Source: Fluviicola sp.
GTDB taxonomy: Bacteria > Bacteroidota > Bacteroidia > Flavobacteriales_D > Crocinitomicaceae
Direction of reading: 5' to 3'
Length of the DNA: 64,000 nt
Assembly: GCA_017983675.1 (NCBI GenBank)
Contig: JAGOAZ010000004.1
Location: 186,001 to 250,000 of the forward strand
Under the pieces are notes generated by a model. The model did not search any database and was not told the origin of the DNA. It saw nothing but the letters and a program-made list of their open reading frames with translations. Made by a program: the position numbers and the translations under genes. Of the stretch, positions 9,209 to 18,043 are shown one piece after another; the stretch's first letter is position 1; each line of letters opens with the position of its first letter.

Positions 9209-10306
9209 ATGACGAAAGTTAAGGACATTGTTGTAGCCTTTGATGAGGTAGCTCCGTTTGATTATCAAGAATCGTATGATAATTCAGGTTTGCTTTGTGG
9301 AAATCCAGAAATGGAAGTCAAAGGAGTACTTGTAGCGTTGGATTGCATTGAATCAATCGTCGATGAAGCAATTGCTTCTGGTGCTAATGTGGTTGTTGCA
9401 CATCATCCAATTTTATTTTCAGGTATAAAACGTTTGACGGGCGCAAATTATGTCGAGCGAACGATTATTAAAGCGATAGAACATAAAATTGCTTTGATTG
9501 CTGTTCATACGAATTTGGACAATTACCGATATGGAGTGAATCATGTTATCGCGCATAAAATTGGGTTGATGAACCAAGCGATTTTATGTCCCAAAGAAGC
9601 AACATTACGAAAGTTAATCGTTCATGTTCCTACTTCTCATACAGGTTCCTTACGAGAAGCATTTGGAAATGCAGGATTTGGATCGATTGGCGCTTATTCT
9701 AATTGTAGTTTCACGTCATCTGGTGAGGGAAGATTTCAACCGAATGAAGGATCAAACCCGTTCACTGGAAACATCAATGAATTAGCCGTTGTAGCAGAAG
9801 ATAAAATTGAGTTTATAGTTCAGCAACACGAACTGAAAGCTGCAATTTCATTAATGAAAACAGTTCATCCGTACGAGGAAATAGCTTATGACATTGTTCC
9901 GTTATTAAATAAAAATGAAACTGTTGGCAGCGGAATGGTTGGAGAATTACCAGAAGCAATAGACTGCTTGACTTTTTTACATGAAATCAAAGAAAAATTT
10001 GGATGTGGAGCAATTCGCTATACAAATCCAATAAAAAAATCAATAAAACGTGTTGCGGTTTGTGGTGGTTCGGGAAGTTTTTTATTAAAAGATGCAATCC
10101 GAGCAAAAGCGGACGTTTTCATAACCTCCGACTTTAAATACCATGAATTTTTTGACGCAGATGGACAGATTTTAATCGCGGATATTGGACATTTTGAATC
10201 AGAACAATACACTTCTGAGTGGATTATGACGTTTCTCATGAAAAAATTTACTACTTTTGCGGTTCGTTTAACAGAATTGAGTACGAATCCAATAAATTAT
10301 CTCTAA
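9209..10306 (+). CDS. Nif3-like dinuclear metal center protein (YqfO type)
   Basis: 365 residues of the NIF3/DUF34 family. The metal-site motifs are AHHPILFSG near 69-77, HTNLDN near 103-108, GGSGSF and the C-terminal GHFESE. The length is greater than for the short bacterial form because a PII/CutA-like domain is inserted at about residues 130-235, as in B. subtilis YqfO. The biochemical role of the family is not settled; GTP cyclohydrolase-type and metal chaperone activities have been proposed. It is followed after 4 bases by the zinc-ribbon protein, a pairing common in Bacteroidetes. Confidence 0.92.
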   Translation: MTKVKDIVVAFDEVAPFDYQESYDNSGLLCGNPEMEVKGVLVALDCIESIVDEAIASGANVVVAHHPILFSGIKRLTGANYVERTIIKAIEHKIALIAVHTNLDNYRYGVNHVIAHKIGLMNQAILCPKEATLRKLIVHVPTSHTGSLREAFGNAGFGSIGAYSNCSFTSSGEGRFQPNEGSNPFTGNINELAVVAEDKIEFIVQQHELKAAISLMKTVHPYEEIAYDIVPLLNKNETVGSGMVGELPEAIDCLTFLHEIKEKFGCGAIRYTNPIKKSIKRVAVCGGSGSFLLKDAIRAKADVFITSDFKYHEFFDADGQILIADIGHFESEQYTSEWIMTFLMKKFTTFAVRLTELSTNPINYL

Positions 10307-10310
10307 TAGT

Positions 10311-11060
10311 ATGGCTGCAAAAGCAAATACAAAAGAAACAACAGTCGCTGAAAAATTGGATGCATTATATGCATTACAAAAGATTGATTCTCAAATCGAT
10401 AAAATCAGAACCGTTCGCGGTGAGTTACCTTTAGAGGTGCAAGATTTGGAGGACGAAATTGAAGGTCTGGAAACCCGCATTAATAAAATGCAGGAAGAAG
10501 TTAAAGAGTTAGATACAGAAGTAATCGATCGCAAAAACGCGATGAAAGATGCTGAAATAGCTATCGCTAAGTTCAAAGAACAACAAAACAATGTGCGTAA
10601 TAATCGTGAATTCGAATCATTGGACAAAGAAATTGAGTTCCAAGAGTTAGAAATCAAATTACACGAAAAAAGAAGCAAGGAAGCTAAAATCAAAGTTGTT
10701 TCTAAAAAAGAAGTACTTGATGAAGCAAAAACACGTTTGGAATTCCGTAAAGGTGATTTGAATGTGAAAAAAGCGGAATTGGACGAAATCGTTGGTGAAA
10801 CGCAAAAAGAAGAGGAAGCATTAATTGCAAAATCGGACAAAGCAAAGTCATTAATTGACCAACGTTTGATTACAGCTTACGATCGTTTACGTACAAACGC
10901 TAAAAATGGTTTAGCTGTTGTTGGAGTTGATCGTGATTCTTGTGGAGGATGTTTCAACAAAATTCCACCGCAACGTCAATTAGATATCGAATCAAAAAGA
11001 AAAGTTATTGTTTGTGAGCACTGTGGACGTATTTTAGTTCCAGCAACAATCGAAGAATAA
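10311..11060 (+). CDS. Coiled-coil protein with C4 zinc ribbon (DUF164/CdsZ-like)
   Basis: A 249-residue cytoplasmic protein. Residues about 30-190 are highly charged heptad-like coiled coil. The C-terminus holds a zinc ribbon with CGGCFNKIPP and CEHCGRIL (four cysteines, about 204-235). This is the C4-type zinc ribbon family (DUF164), known in Chlamydia as CdsZ and thought to act as a nucleic-acid-associated or assembly protein. It forms a two-gene unit with the Nif3-like gene and is closed by a strong terminator. Confidence 0.88.
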   Translation: MAAKANTKETTVAEKLDALYALQKIDSQIDKIRTVRGELPLEVQDLEDEIEGLETRINKMQEEVKELDTEVIDRKNAMKDAEIAIAKFKEQQNNVRNNREFESLDKEIEFQELEIKLHEKRSKEAKIKVVSKKEVLDEAKTRLEFRKGDLNVKKAELDEIVGETQKEEEALIAKSDKAKSLIDQRLITAYDRLRTNAKNGLAVVGVDRDSCGGCFNKIPPQRQLDIESKRKVIVCEHCGRILVPATIEE

Positions 11061-11079
11061 ACTTCTCGTGAAATAATTG

Positions 11080-11108
11080 AAAGGGTCTTTTTTAAAGACC
11101 CTTTTTTT
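11080..11108 (+). terminator. Rho-independent terminator after the zinc-ribbon gene
   Basis: An 11-bp perfect stem AAAGGGTCTTT / AAAGACCCTTT with a TTT loop, followed by a run of T. Confidence 0.9.
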
Positions 11109-11153
11109 GTGATTTCTTTTCACTAAATCCGTGTTCTGTGCAACAAGAATCTG

Positions 11154-11161
11154 TATTTTTG
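11154..11161 (+). promoter_or_regulatory. -7 promoter box for ResB-CcsA
   Basis: TATTTTTG matches TAnnTTTG, 28 bases before the ATG at 11190 and just after the upstream terminator. Confidence 0.5.
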
Positions 11162-11189
11162 TACACGTAAAAATAAATTCATTGAATAC

Positions 11190-14100
11190 ATGGATAAAAT
11201 AACCAATGCTTTATTTTCAATGCGCGCTATGGCGCTTGGAATGCTTGTGTTTCTTGTTGCAATTGCCCGCGCGACGTTTATAGAATCAACTTATGGAGTG
11301 CAATCAGCAAAAGTATTAATATACAATGCTTTGTGGTTCGAAATATTATTGGCTTTTTTATCAATAAATTTAGTTGCTAATATTATTCGCTATAAAATGT
11401 GGGTGAAAGAAAAAATCACTGTTTTTCTTTTTCATATTTCGTTTTTAGTTATCATTCTTGGAGCTTTTGTAACTAGAAATTATGGTTTCGAAGGCCGAAT
11501 GTCTATTCGTGAAGGCGAAGCTTCTAATTTCATTTATACATCTGAACCATATTTGTGGATCATCATTGATAATAAATACCAATACTACAGCGATCCGATT
11601 TATCAATCGACTTACAATCCTTTTTACAGAAAATTGCTTGGATCGGATGTGAATCATTTCACCATGGACTTCAAGATTCCAAATCACGCGACTCCCATTC
11701 ATGTTGAGCATGTGAAATTTCAATCGAAACACAAAGATTCATTGATGATTCACCCCAAATACAAATCAACTGCTTTGGACATCGTAACAGACGGAATGAA
11801 ATCAAATTATGTTGTTACTGGTGATAAAGCAGTTATAGGTGGAGTTGAAATTGCATTTTCAAACGAACAATCAACCGGAATTAATGTCATTCAACGCAAT
11901 GGAGATTTATTCATGCGACCAGCAATGGACATGCAATTCATTCCCATGAAAGAAATGCAAAAAGCACGTCAAACGGGCGCAGCAATTCCTGATTCGGCTT
12001 ATGTTCGTGTGAAAGCTGGTGAAGAAGTACCCTTTGCAACAACTACCTTGTACCAAATTGCGGGATCACAATTCGTGTTCAAACAAGCAATCAAAAATGC
12101 AGGGAAGGAATTAGTACCAACTGGAAAAAAAGATCAAGGATTGGATTATTTGACCATTCGCATGACCGATGGTAATCAATCTAAATTGATTCGTTTAGCA
12201 GGAGGAATGAATGAAGTACCTGTTTCAACAATAGTTGAGTTTAATGGCGTTTCATACGATTTGCGTTATGGGATGAGAAACAGAGAAATTCCATTTTCTG
12301 TCAAATGTGATGATTTTATGTTGGACAGATATCCAGGTTCAGATGTACCTTCTTCGTATGCTTCTGACTTGCGTATTATCGATCCAAAAAATGGTGTTTC
12401 CAAAAAACAACGCGTCTTTATGAATCACGTTATCGATCACGCTGGTTACCGCTTTTTCCAATCGGCTTATGATCCAGATGAAAAAGGAACTATTTTAAGT
12501 GTTAATCACGATGAATGGGGAACAAATATCACTTATTTGGGTTATTTATTCATGACGATTGGAATGATTTTAAGTTTGTTTGCTAAAAATTCACGTTTCA
12601 CAGATTTGTTAGGTAAATTGAAACGATCTTCAGCGCTAGGTTTGACGTTGATAGCACTTTCATTATCAAACGTTATTTCAGCTCAAACAACAACTCACGA
12701 TCATTCAGCTCATCAGCACGAGCAGGAAAAACAAGCAGTTGCGCCACCAAAACAAAAGCCGATATTTATTTCAGACGAACAAGCAGATGAAGTAGCACGT
12801 TTATTGGTGCAAGATTTTGATGGACGAATCATCCCAATGCATACCTTGTGTGATAATTTATTGCGAAAAATATACCGTAAAAATAAGTTTGAAGGACACA
12901 ACGCTGTTCAAACAATCATGAGTATTCACTTATCGCCGGATGCATGGGTGGATAAAAAAGTCATTCAAATTCCGACAGCAGTAAGAGAAAAATTAGCATT
13001 ATCAGACTATGCATCTTTCCGTGATTTGACATTGGATAATGGTCAATTTAAATGGATCAACGAATACAATGCCGCCTTACAAAAACCAGAGTCAGGTCAA
13101 AATGAATTCCAAAAGAAATTAATCAAATTAGTTGAGAAACAACAAGTTTTCTTGGGGATGTTGCAATGGTATTACATGAAAATTGTACCGTTAAAAAATG
13201 ATCCAAAACAACAATGGTACAATCCGTTTTCACCTGATTTATTAAAAGCGGATACTGTTTCAGCTCGTTTGTCTGTCATGTATGTAGGTTCGTTATTGGA
13301 AAATAACAGTAAATCAAGTGACTTGTTAGATCAATTGAAACAGGTACAACGAAAATTAGCTCGCCCAGATATTCTTCCATCTGAAAGTCACGTGAGCGTT
13401 GAGATTTCGTACAATAAAATGGGGATTTTCAAAAATACCGAATATACCTACTTGTTGATTGGTTTCATTTTAATGGTCTTGTTCTTTATCAAAACGTTGG
13501 CAAATCCATCTGATAAAGGAATCAAACGCTTTGCGCTCATTCGAAAAATACTCGTTGCTATTTTGGTTGTATTCTTTTTGTATCATGGAGCAGGTTTAGG
13601 AATGCGTTGGTATATTTCCGGACACGCACCGTGGAGTAATGGATACGAAGCAGTAGTTTTCATTGCTTGGTCAACCATGATTGCTGGGTTTTTATTCTCT
13701 CGAAGCAATCCTGCTATTTTAGCTGGAACGACCATTTTAGCGGCTTTCATGATTTTTGTTACAGAATTGAATTTACTCGATCCTGAAATCACACCACTGC
13801 AACCCGTTCTGAAAAGTTATTGGTTAATGATTCACGTTGCAGTGATTACGAGTAGTTATGGTTTCTTAGGATTAGCCTTTATTTTAGGTGTTTTTAATCT
13901 ATTTTTGTACATTGCTAGAAATCAGAATAATAACGCGAAATTAATGCGCAATATCAACGAGTTGACGTATGTGTCTGAATTAACGATGACAATCGGTTTG
14001 TTCATGTTGACGATTGGAACTTTCCTTGGAGGTATTTGGGCCAATGAATCGTGGGGGAGATATTGGGGCTGGGATCCAAAAGAAACATGGGCGTTGGTAT

Positions 14101-14381
14101 CAGTGCTGGTATATGCGATCATTCTTCACTTGCGTTTTATTCCTGGTTTAAAAGGGAAATTTGCGTTCAATGTTGCAAGTGTTTGGGGATACGGAGCAAT
14201 CATCTTTACGTTTTTAGGAGTTAACTTTATTTTAGTAGGTTTACATTCGTATGCGCAAGGAGATGGAGCGGTAAGTTTCCCTTGGTATGTTTGGGTTACA
14301 GTTTTAGCATTTTTACTTTTGACAGTCATTGCGGGAATTAAAAACTCCAAAATGAATAAAATAATAAGAGAAGAATTTTAA
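11190..14381 (+). CDS. Cytochrome c maturation protein, ResB-CcsA fusion
   Basis: A 1063-residue multi-pass inner-membrane protein. The N-terminal ~480 residues are ResB-like, with transmembrane helices near 13-30, 45-65 and 78-95, a large periplasmic domain, and a helix near 445-465. A second signal-like helix near 480-500 leads to a histidine-rich stretch (HDHSAHQHE) and a periplasmic linker. The C-terminal ~310 residues are CcsA, with many helices and the haem-handling WWD motif in WANESWGRYWGWDPKETWAL. System II proteins of this kind export haem and attach it to CXXCH apocytochromes. The single-chain form is normal in Bacteroidetes. bshB1 follows after 9 bases. Confidence 0.93.
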   Translation: MDKITNALFSMRAMALGMLVFLVAIARATFIESTYGVQSAKVLIYNALWFEILLAFLSINLVANIIRYKMWVKEKITVFLFHISFLVIILGAFVTRNYGFEGRMSIREGEASNFIYTSEPYLWIIIDNKYQYYSDPIYQSTYNPFYRKLLGSDVNHFTMDFKIPNHATPIHVEHVKFQSKHKDSLMIHPKYKSTALDIVTDGMKSNYVVTGDKAVIGGVEIAFSNEQSTGINVIQRNGDLFMRPAMDMQFIPMKEMQKARQTGAAIPDSAYVRVKAGEEVPFATTTLYQIAGSQFVFKQAIKNAGKELVPTGKKDQGLDYLTIRMTDGNQSKLIRLAGGMNEVPVSTIVEFNGVSYDLRYGMRNREIPFSVKCDDFMLDRYPGSDVPSSYASDLRIIDPKNGVSKKQRVFMNHVIDHAGYRFFQSAYDPDEKGTILSVNHDEWGTNITYLGYLFMTIGMILSLFAKNSRFTDLLGKLKRSSALGLTLIALSLSNVISAQTTTHDHSAHQHEQEKQAVAPPKQKPIFISDEQADEVARLLVQDFDGRIIPMHTLCDNLLRKIYRKNKFEGHNAVQTIMSIHLSPDAWVDKKVIQIPTAVREKLALSDYASFRDLTLDNGQFKWINEYNAALQKPESGQNEFQKKLIKLVEKQQVFLGMLQWYYMKIVPLKNDPKQQWYNPFSPDLLKADTVSARLSVMYVGSLLENNSKSSDLLDQLKQVQRKLARPDILPSESHVSVEISYNKMGIFKNTEYTYLLIGFILMVLFFIKTLANPSDKGIKRFALIRKILVAILVVFFLYHGAGLGMRWYISGHAPWSNGYEAVVFIAWSTMIAGFLFSRSNPAILAGTTILAAFMIFVTELNLLDPEITPLQPVLKSYWLMIHVAVITSSYGFLGLAFILGVFNLFLYIARNQNNNAKLMRNINELTYVSELTMTIGLFMLTIGTFLGGIWANESWGRYWGWDPKETWALVSVLVYAIILHLRFIPGLKGKFAFNVASVWGYGAIIFTFLGVNFILVGLHSYAQGDGAVSFPWYVWVTVLAFLLLTVIAGIKNSKMNKIIREEF

Positions 14382-14390
14382 TTCAGTTAT

Positions 14391-15107
14391 ATGAAGTTAT
14401 CAATTTTAGCATTTGGCGCGCACCCTGATGATGTGGAATTATCTGCTGCAGGCACCTTGTTGAAACACCAAGCTGCTGGTGCGAAAATCGGTATTATTGA
14501 TTTAACAGAAGGGGAGTTAGGGTCAAGAGGAACTGTGGAATCGCGCTATGCAGAAGCAAATGATGCAGCAAGTATTTTACAATTAGCTGTTCGTGAAAAT
14601 TTGCAAATGGGCGATGGTTTTTTCACCCACTCAGAAGAAAATTTATTAAAAATAATCCAACAAATCCGACGTTTTCAGCCAGAAATAGTCCTTGCGAACG
14701 CTCATTCAGATCGCCATCCTGATCATGCAAAAGGTAGTAAATTGGTTTCAGAAGCTTGTTTTTTAGCAGGTCTACGTAAAATTAAAACGACTTGGGATGG
14801 GGAAGAGCAAGGCGCTTATCGACCAAAAGCGGTTTATCATTATATTCAAGATCATTATTTGGAACCAGATTTTGTGATTGATGTAACTGATTTTGTTCCT
14901 CAAAAAATGAATGCAATCAAAGCATACAAAACGCAATTTTGGGATCCGAATTCAATGGAACCTCAAACACCCATTTCTGGTGAAGAATTTTTCGAATTTC
15001 TTCATGGACGAATGACACAATATGGTCGCGCAATTGGCGTAAAATACGCTGAAGGCTTTACTGTAGAAAGAACCTTAGGTGTATCCAGCTTATTTGACTT
15101 GAACTAA
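14391..15107 (+). CDS. bshB1: N-acetyl-alpha-D-glucosaminyl L-malate deacetylase
   Basis: 238 residues of the PIG-L/LmbE deacetylase fold. The zinc motif AHPDDVE (H11, D14) is near the N-terminus and HSDRHPDHAKG near 105-115. The GSRGTVESRYAEA segment is typical of BshB1. It removes the acetyl group from GlcNAc-malate in bacillithiol synthesis. bshA and bshC are not in the window. It is probably co-transcribed with the ResB-CcsA gene and followed by a thiol peroxidase-type gene, which fits a thiol-redox neighbourhood. Confidence 0.9.
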   Translation: MKLSILAFGAHPDDVELSAAGTLLKHQAAGAKIGIIDLTEGELGSRGTVESRYAEANDAASILQLAVRENLQMGDGFFTHSEENLLKIIQQIRRFQPEIVLANAHSDRHPDHAKGSKLVSEACFLAGLRKIKTTWDGEEQGAYRPKAVYHYIQDHYLEPDFVIDVTDFVPQKMNAIKAYKTQFWDPNSMEPQTPISGEEFFEFLHGRMTQYGRAIGVKYAEGFTVERTLGVSSLFDLN

Positions 15108-15143
15108 ACATATCTTGTTCTCAGTTGTTTTTCAAGTAAACAC

Positions 15144-15632
15144 ATGTCATTTTACGATTTTCATATCAATACTTCGCAAGGTAAACAACTTTCATTTTCT
15201 GATTTCGAAGGTAAGGTTGTTTTAATCGTCAATACAGCTACCAAATGTGGTTTAACACCTCAATTCACTGGATTAGAGTTATTGCATCAACAATATAAAG
15301 ACAGTGGTTTGGTAGTTTTAGGTTTTCCCTGTGACCAATTTTTAAAGCAAGAACCACTTTCAAACGAAGAAATGGCAGAAACGTGTTTGATTAACCATGG
15401 TGTTACCTTTCAATTAACTGAAAAAATTAACGTCAACGGTTCAACGACACATCCAATATTTCAGTGGCTAAAATCAAAACAAAAAGGCTTGTTTGGGAAA
15501 CGGATTTCTTGGAATTTCACAAAATTTTTAATCGATCAACAAGGTAATGTAGTCAAACGGTTTTCTCCGAGCACAAAACCTGAAAAAATCGAACAATTTA
15601 TTCGTGACTGTTTAAGTAGATCTAAAAATTAA
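15144..15632 (+). CDS. Glutathione peroxidase-family thiol peroxidase
   Basis: A 162-residue GPx-fold protein. The peroxidatic cysteine is in NTATKCGLTPQF (C35). GFPCDQF and the tryptophan motif SWNFTKFLID complete the catalytic tetrad region. It uses Cys rather than selenocysteine. Bacterial members often take electrons from thioredoxin rather than glutathione; with bshB1 next door, bacillithiol is a possible reductant (inference). The final 11 bases overlap the end of the convergent GH25 gene. Confidence 0.9.
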   Translation: MSFYDFHINTSQGKQLSFSDFEGKVVLIVNTATKCGLTPQFTGLELLHQQYKDSGLVVLGFPCDQFLKQEPLSNEEMAETCLINHGVTFQLTEKINVNGSTTHPIFQWLKSKQKGLFGKRISWNFTKFLIDQQGNVVKRFSPSTKPEKIEQFIRDCLSRSKN

Positions 15633-16395
15633 TTTTACTGACGTTTAAATCCACTTTCCCCTTGATACCAGGAATAGTTCCGTTGTCTGTAAATTGCCAA
15701 TGTACTACGTTTTTCAACGGTTTGATTTGAGGATCATTGGTATAGGAAGCAATCCAAAATTGATAGTTGGTTAATTTGTTCTTGAATTTCGATTCAAAAT
15801 AATAACGTGAAGTGTAAATAATTGGTTTCAAACCACTTTCAGCTTCAACAAATTCACACCATTTGATCATGTTTGCGATAAGTTCGCCATCGTTTCTTCC
15901 TGATCGTTCAACATCTAGAACCGGAGGTAAATCAATGCTTCGTGCCTTCCAATTCGTTAAAAAGTGTTCTGCTTGTTCAATTGGATCAGTTTTTGGATTA
16001 AAAAAATGATACGCGCCATTGTAAACGCCATAACTGTTTAAAAACAATCGGTTTCTTTTCCATTCCGTATCAACATGGTCAGTTCCCTCGGTTGCTTTGC
16101 AATAAACAAAATCGATAATTGTATCGTATCCGTTTTCTTGAAAAAGATTTACCCAATCAATTTTTCCTTGGTGGTGTGAAACATCGATTCCTACAGCTTG
16201 ATATCCTTTAGGGATTGTTGCCAATAATTCGTGTGTTTTTTTGATGACAGCTTTTTTCTTTTGTTCTTTGAAGCCAAAGTAACTTACAAAAACAACCACA
16301 ACAATTCCAATTGCAACTAGGATATAGGTTAAGTAACTATTTTTCTTTTTCCGTTTTCTAGTCGGTTTTTTTGCTGTAGTTTTCCGTTTTGCCAT
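15622..16395 (-). CDS. Membrane-anchored GH25 lysozyme-like hydrolase
   Basis: 257 residues. The N-terminus is a very basic cytoplasmic tail (about 20 residues rich in K and R), then one transmembrane helix (about 21-42), then a GH25 domain: GIDVSHHQGKIDW near 69-81, CKATEG, and the catalytic DxE in LDVERSG (about 160-166). GH25 enzymes cleave the MurNAc-GlcNAc bond of peptidoglycan. The topology places the domain in the periplasm, tied to the inner membrane. A TAGTTTTG box lies upstream at 16411-16418. Confidence 0.88.
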   Translation of the reverse strand: MAKRKTTAKKPTRKRKKKNSYLTYILVAIGIVVVVFVSYFGFKEQKKKAVIKKTHELLATIPKGYQAVGIDVSHHQGKIDWVNLFQENGYDTIIDFVYCKATEGTDHVDTEWKRNRLFLNSYGVYNGAYHFFNPKTDPIEQAEHFLTNWKARSIDLPPVLDVERSGRNDGELIANMIKWCEFVEAESGLKPIIYTSRYYFESKFKNKLTNYQFWIASYTNDPQIKPLKNVVHWQFTDNGTIPGIKGKVDLNVSKINF

Positions 16396-16410
16396 AGTTG
16401 TGAATCGCTA

Positions 16411-16418
16411 CAAAACTA
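16411..16418 (-). promoter_or_regulatory. -7 promoter box for GH25 gene
   Basis: It reads TAGTTTTG on the minus strand (TAnnTTTG), 15 bases before the start at 16395. Confidence 0.45.
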
Positions 16419-16433
16419 ATGAAAATGTAGGGT

Positions 16434-16467
16434 ATAAAAAAAGAGGACTAACAATTTAATCCTCTTT
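16434..16467 (-). terminator. Rho-independent terminator after hbd
   Basis: Stem AAAGAGGA / TCCTCTTT (16440-16447 with 16460-16467). On the minus strand the stem runs straight into a T tract, so it ends the dehydrogenase transcript. Confidence 0.8.
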
Positions 16468-16485
16468 CATTTATCGTTAATGGAT

Positions 16486-17376
16486 TTATTTTTTAAAATT
16501 ATCAGCGACAATTAAATCTTTCGTTCCATGTCCCCAAGAATAAAAACCTTCGCCAGTTTTTACTCCTTTTTTTCCAGCAGTTACCATGTTCACTAATAAT
16601 GGGCATGGTGCGTATTTTGGATTTCCAAAACCATCGTGCAAGACTTCTAAAATAGCTAAGCACACATCTAGACCAATAAAATCAGCTAATTGCAATGGTC
16701 CCATTGGATGGGCCATTCCTAATTTCATTACAGTATCAATTTCATGAACGCCTGCAACACCTTCGAATAGTGTGTAAATTGCTTCGTTGATCATCGGCAT
16801 TAAAATACGATTTGCAACAAACCCCGGGTAATCATTTACTTCAACAGGCACTTTGTTTAAGTTGCGAGAAGTTTCCATGATAAGATTAGTCACTTCGTCT
16901 GATGTAGAATAACCACGAATGATTTCCACCAATTTCATCACTGGAACTGGATTCATGAAGTGCATACCAATTACTTTGTCAGGTCTGTTTGTAACAGAAG
17001 CTATCTTTGTAATAGAAATCGAAGATGTATTCGAAGCAAGAATGACATTGTCAGCAGTCAATTCTGATAATTGTTTGAAAATAGACAATTTTAAATCGAC
17101 ATTTTCTGTTGCAGCTTCAACCACTAATTCAACATTCTTTACACCTTCAGCCATGGAAGTGAATGTTGTAATATTTGATAACGTTACAGCTTTATCTGCT
17201 TCAGTAATGGCTTCTTTTGCAACTTGACGATCTAAATTTTTGGTGATCGTTGCCATTCCTTTGTCGAGTGAAGCTTGCGCTACATCGATTAAAGAAACGT
17301 TATATCCAAATTGAGCAAAGGTATGGGCAATGCCATTTCCCATTGTTCCTGCTCCGATAATTGCTACATTTTTCAT
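16486..17376 (-). CDS. 3-hydroxybutyryl-CoA / 3-hydroxyacyl-CoA dehydrogenase
   Basis: 296 residues starting MKNVAIIGAG at 17376. The open frame continues 40 codons upstream, but the conserved NAD-binding N-terminus fixes this start. It has the Rossmann motif GAGTMGNGIA, the catalytic HFMNPVPVMKLVEII segment, and the C-terminal helical domain (NRILMPMINEA, GMAHPMGPLQLADFIGLD). It oxidises L-3-hydroxyacyl-CoA with NAD+ in beta-oxidation or short-chain metabolism. No thiolase or crotonase gene is adjacent. Confidence 0.93.
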   Translation of the reverse strand: MKNVAIIGAGTMGNGIAHTFAQFGYNVSLIDVAQASLDKGMATITKNLDRQVAKEAITEADKAVTLSNITTFTSMAEGVKNVELVVEAATENVDLKLSIFKQLSELTADNVILASNTSSISITKIASVTNRPDKVIGMHFMNPVPVMKLVEIIRGYSTSDEVTNLIMETSRNLNKVPVEVNDYPGFVANRILMPMINEAIYTLFEGVAGVHEIDTVMKLGMAHPMGPLQLADFIGLDVCLAILEVLHDGFGNPKYAPCPLLVNMVTAGKKGVKTGEGFYSWGHGTKDLIVADNFKK

Positions 17377-17416
17377 GGGGTAATTTTTTTGTGCGAAGAT
17401 AAGCAAACAATTTGCT

Positions 17417-17923
17417 TTAAGATACAGCTTCTGTTGTTGACTTTTGAAAAAAATGCGCAACAATAGTTTCAGCTTCTTGCTTTTTTTGAGTTCCAATCAG
17501 CAATTTATTCCCGTTTTTCAAGTGCATGTAAATTCCGATTTTTCCTGAGACATTTAATGCAATATTAGACCCGTCTAATGATTTCATGCGAATTCCCCAT
17601 CCACCATAATCAAACAAGGGCCGATAAGTTATTACTGCAATTGTTTCGATTTCTTTCCAGGCAATTAATCGTTTTTTACGATGAAACGGAATGAATTGGT
17701 AATGTATGCCAACTGAATTGATACTTGTTTTTAGTTGTAAGAAAAAGAAAAGAAATACGCCAACAAATACCGAACCGACCAGCTTAAGTAACAAACCCAA
17801 ATTTGCTGTATTAATTGCTGAAATCAATGTGTCAAAATTTGATGAAATAGTTAACAAAAGTATACCGCCAATAAGCACAAAGTGCCATTTTTTGGTAAAG
17901 CGTTGCGATTCAATAAATTCCAT
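17417..17923 (-). CDS. Small membrane protein with PH-like C-terminal domain
   Basis: 168 residues. Two transmembrane helices occupy about 13-31 and 41-62. The cytosolic remainder has the pattern seen in bacterial PH-like (DUF6141-type) proteins: a KEIE strand, DYGGWGIR, ALNVSGKIG and GNKLLIGTQK. The function is unknown. It is upstream of the dehydrogenase on the same strand and has its own TATTTTTG box. Confidence 0.65.
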   Translation of the reverse strand: MEFIESQRFTKKWHFVLIGGILLLTISSNFDTLISAINTANLGLLLKLVGSVFVGVFLFFFLQLKTSINSVGIHYQFIPFHRKKRLIAWKEIETIAVITYRPLFDYGGWGIRMKSLDGSNIALNVSGKIGIYMHLKNGNKLLIGTQKKQEAETIVAHFFQKSTTEAVS

Positions 17924-17939
17924 GTACTGTTGTTTTCAA

Positions 17940-17947
17940 CAAAAATA
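17940..17947 (-). promoter_or_regulatory. -7 promoter box for PH-like protein gene
   Basis: It reads TATTTTTG on the minus strand, 16 bases before the ATG at 17923. Confidence 0.45.
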
Positions 17948-18012
17948 AGATTATTACTGCTTTCACTATTTAATTTAGGGGAAAACCAGTTTTTTTGCTG
18001 TGATTTTTATAT

Positions 18013-18020
18013 TAATTTTG
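18013..18020 (+). promoter_or_regulatory. -7 promoter box for the aminotransferase gene
   Basis: TAATTTTG, 23 bases before the ATG at 18044. A TTTG occurs 15 bases upstream (17994-17997), closer than ideal. Confidence 0.45.
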
Positions 18021-18043
18021 GAACTTCAAAACGTTTGTAAATT

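Noticed and set aside
10391..10840. A 149-codon open frame on the minus strand
   Set aside because: It is the mirror of the coiled-coil zinc-ribbon gene, is serine-rich as expected for antisense of lysine/glutamate codons, and has no recognisable motif.
16411..17496. Possible frameshift or fusion at the 5' end of the 3-hydroxyacyl-CoA dehydrogenase
   Set aside because: The 40 codons before MKNVAIIGAG are simply open frame that overlaps the next gene; the family N-terminus fixes the start at 17376.
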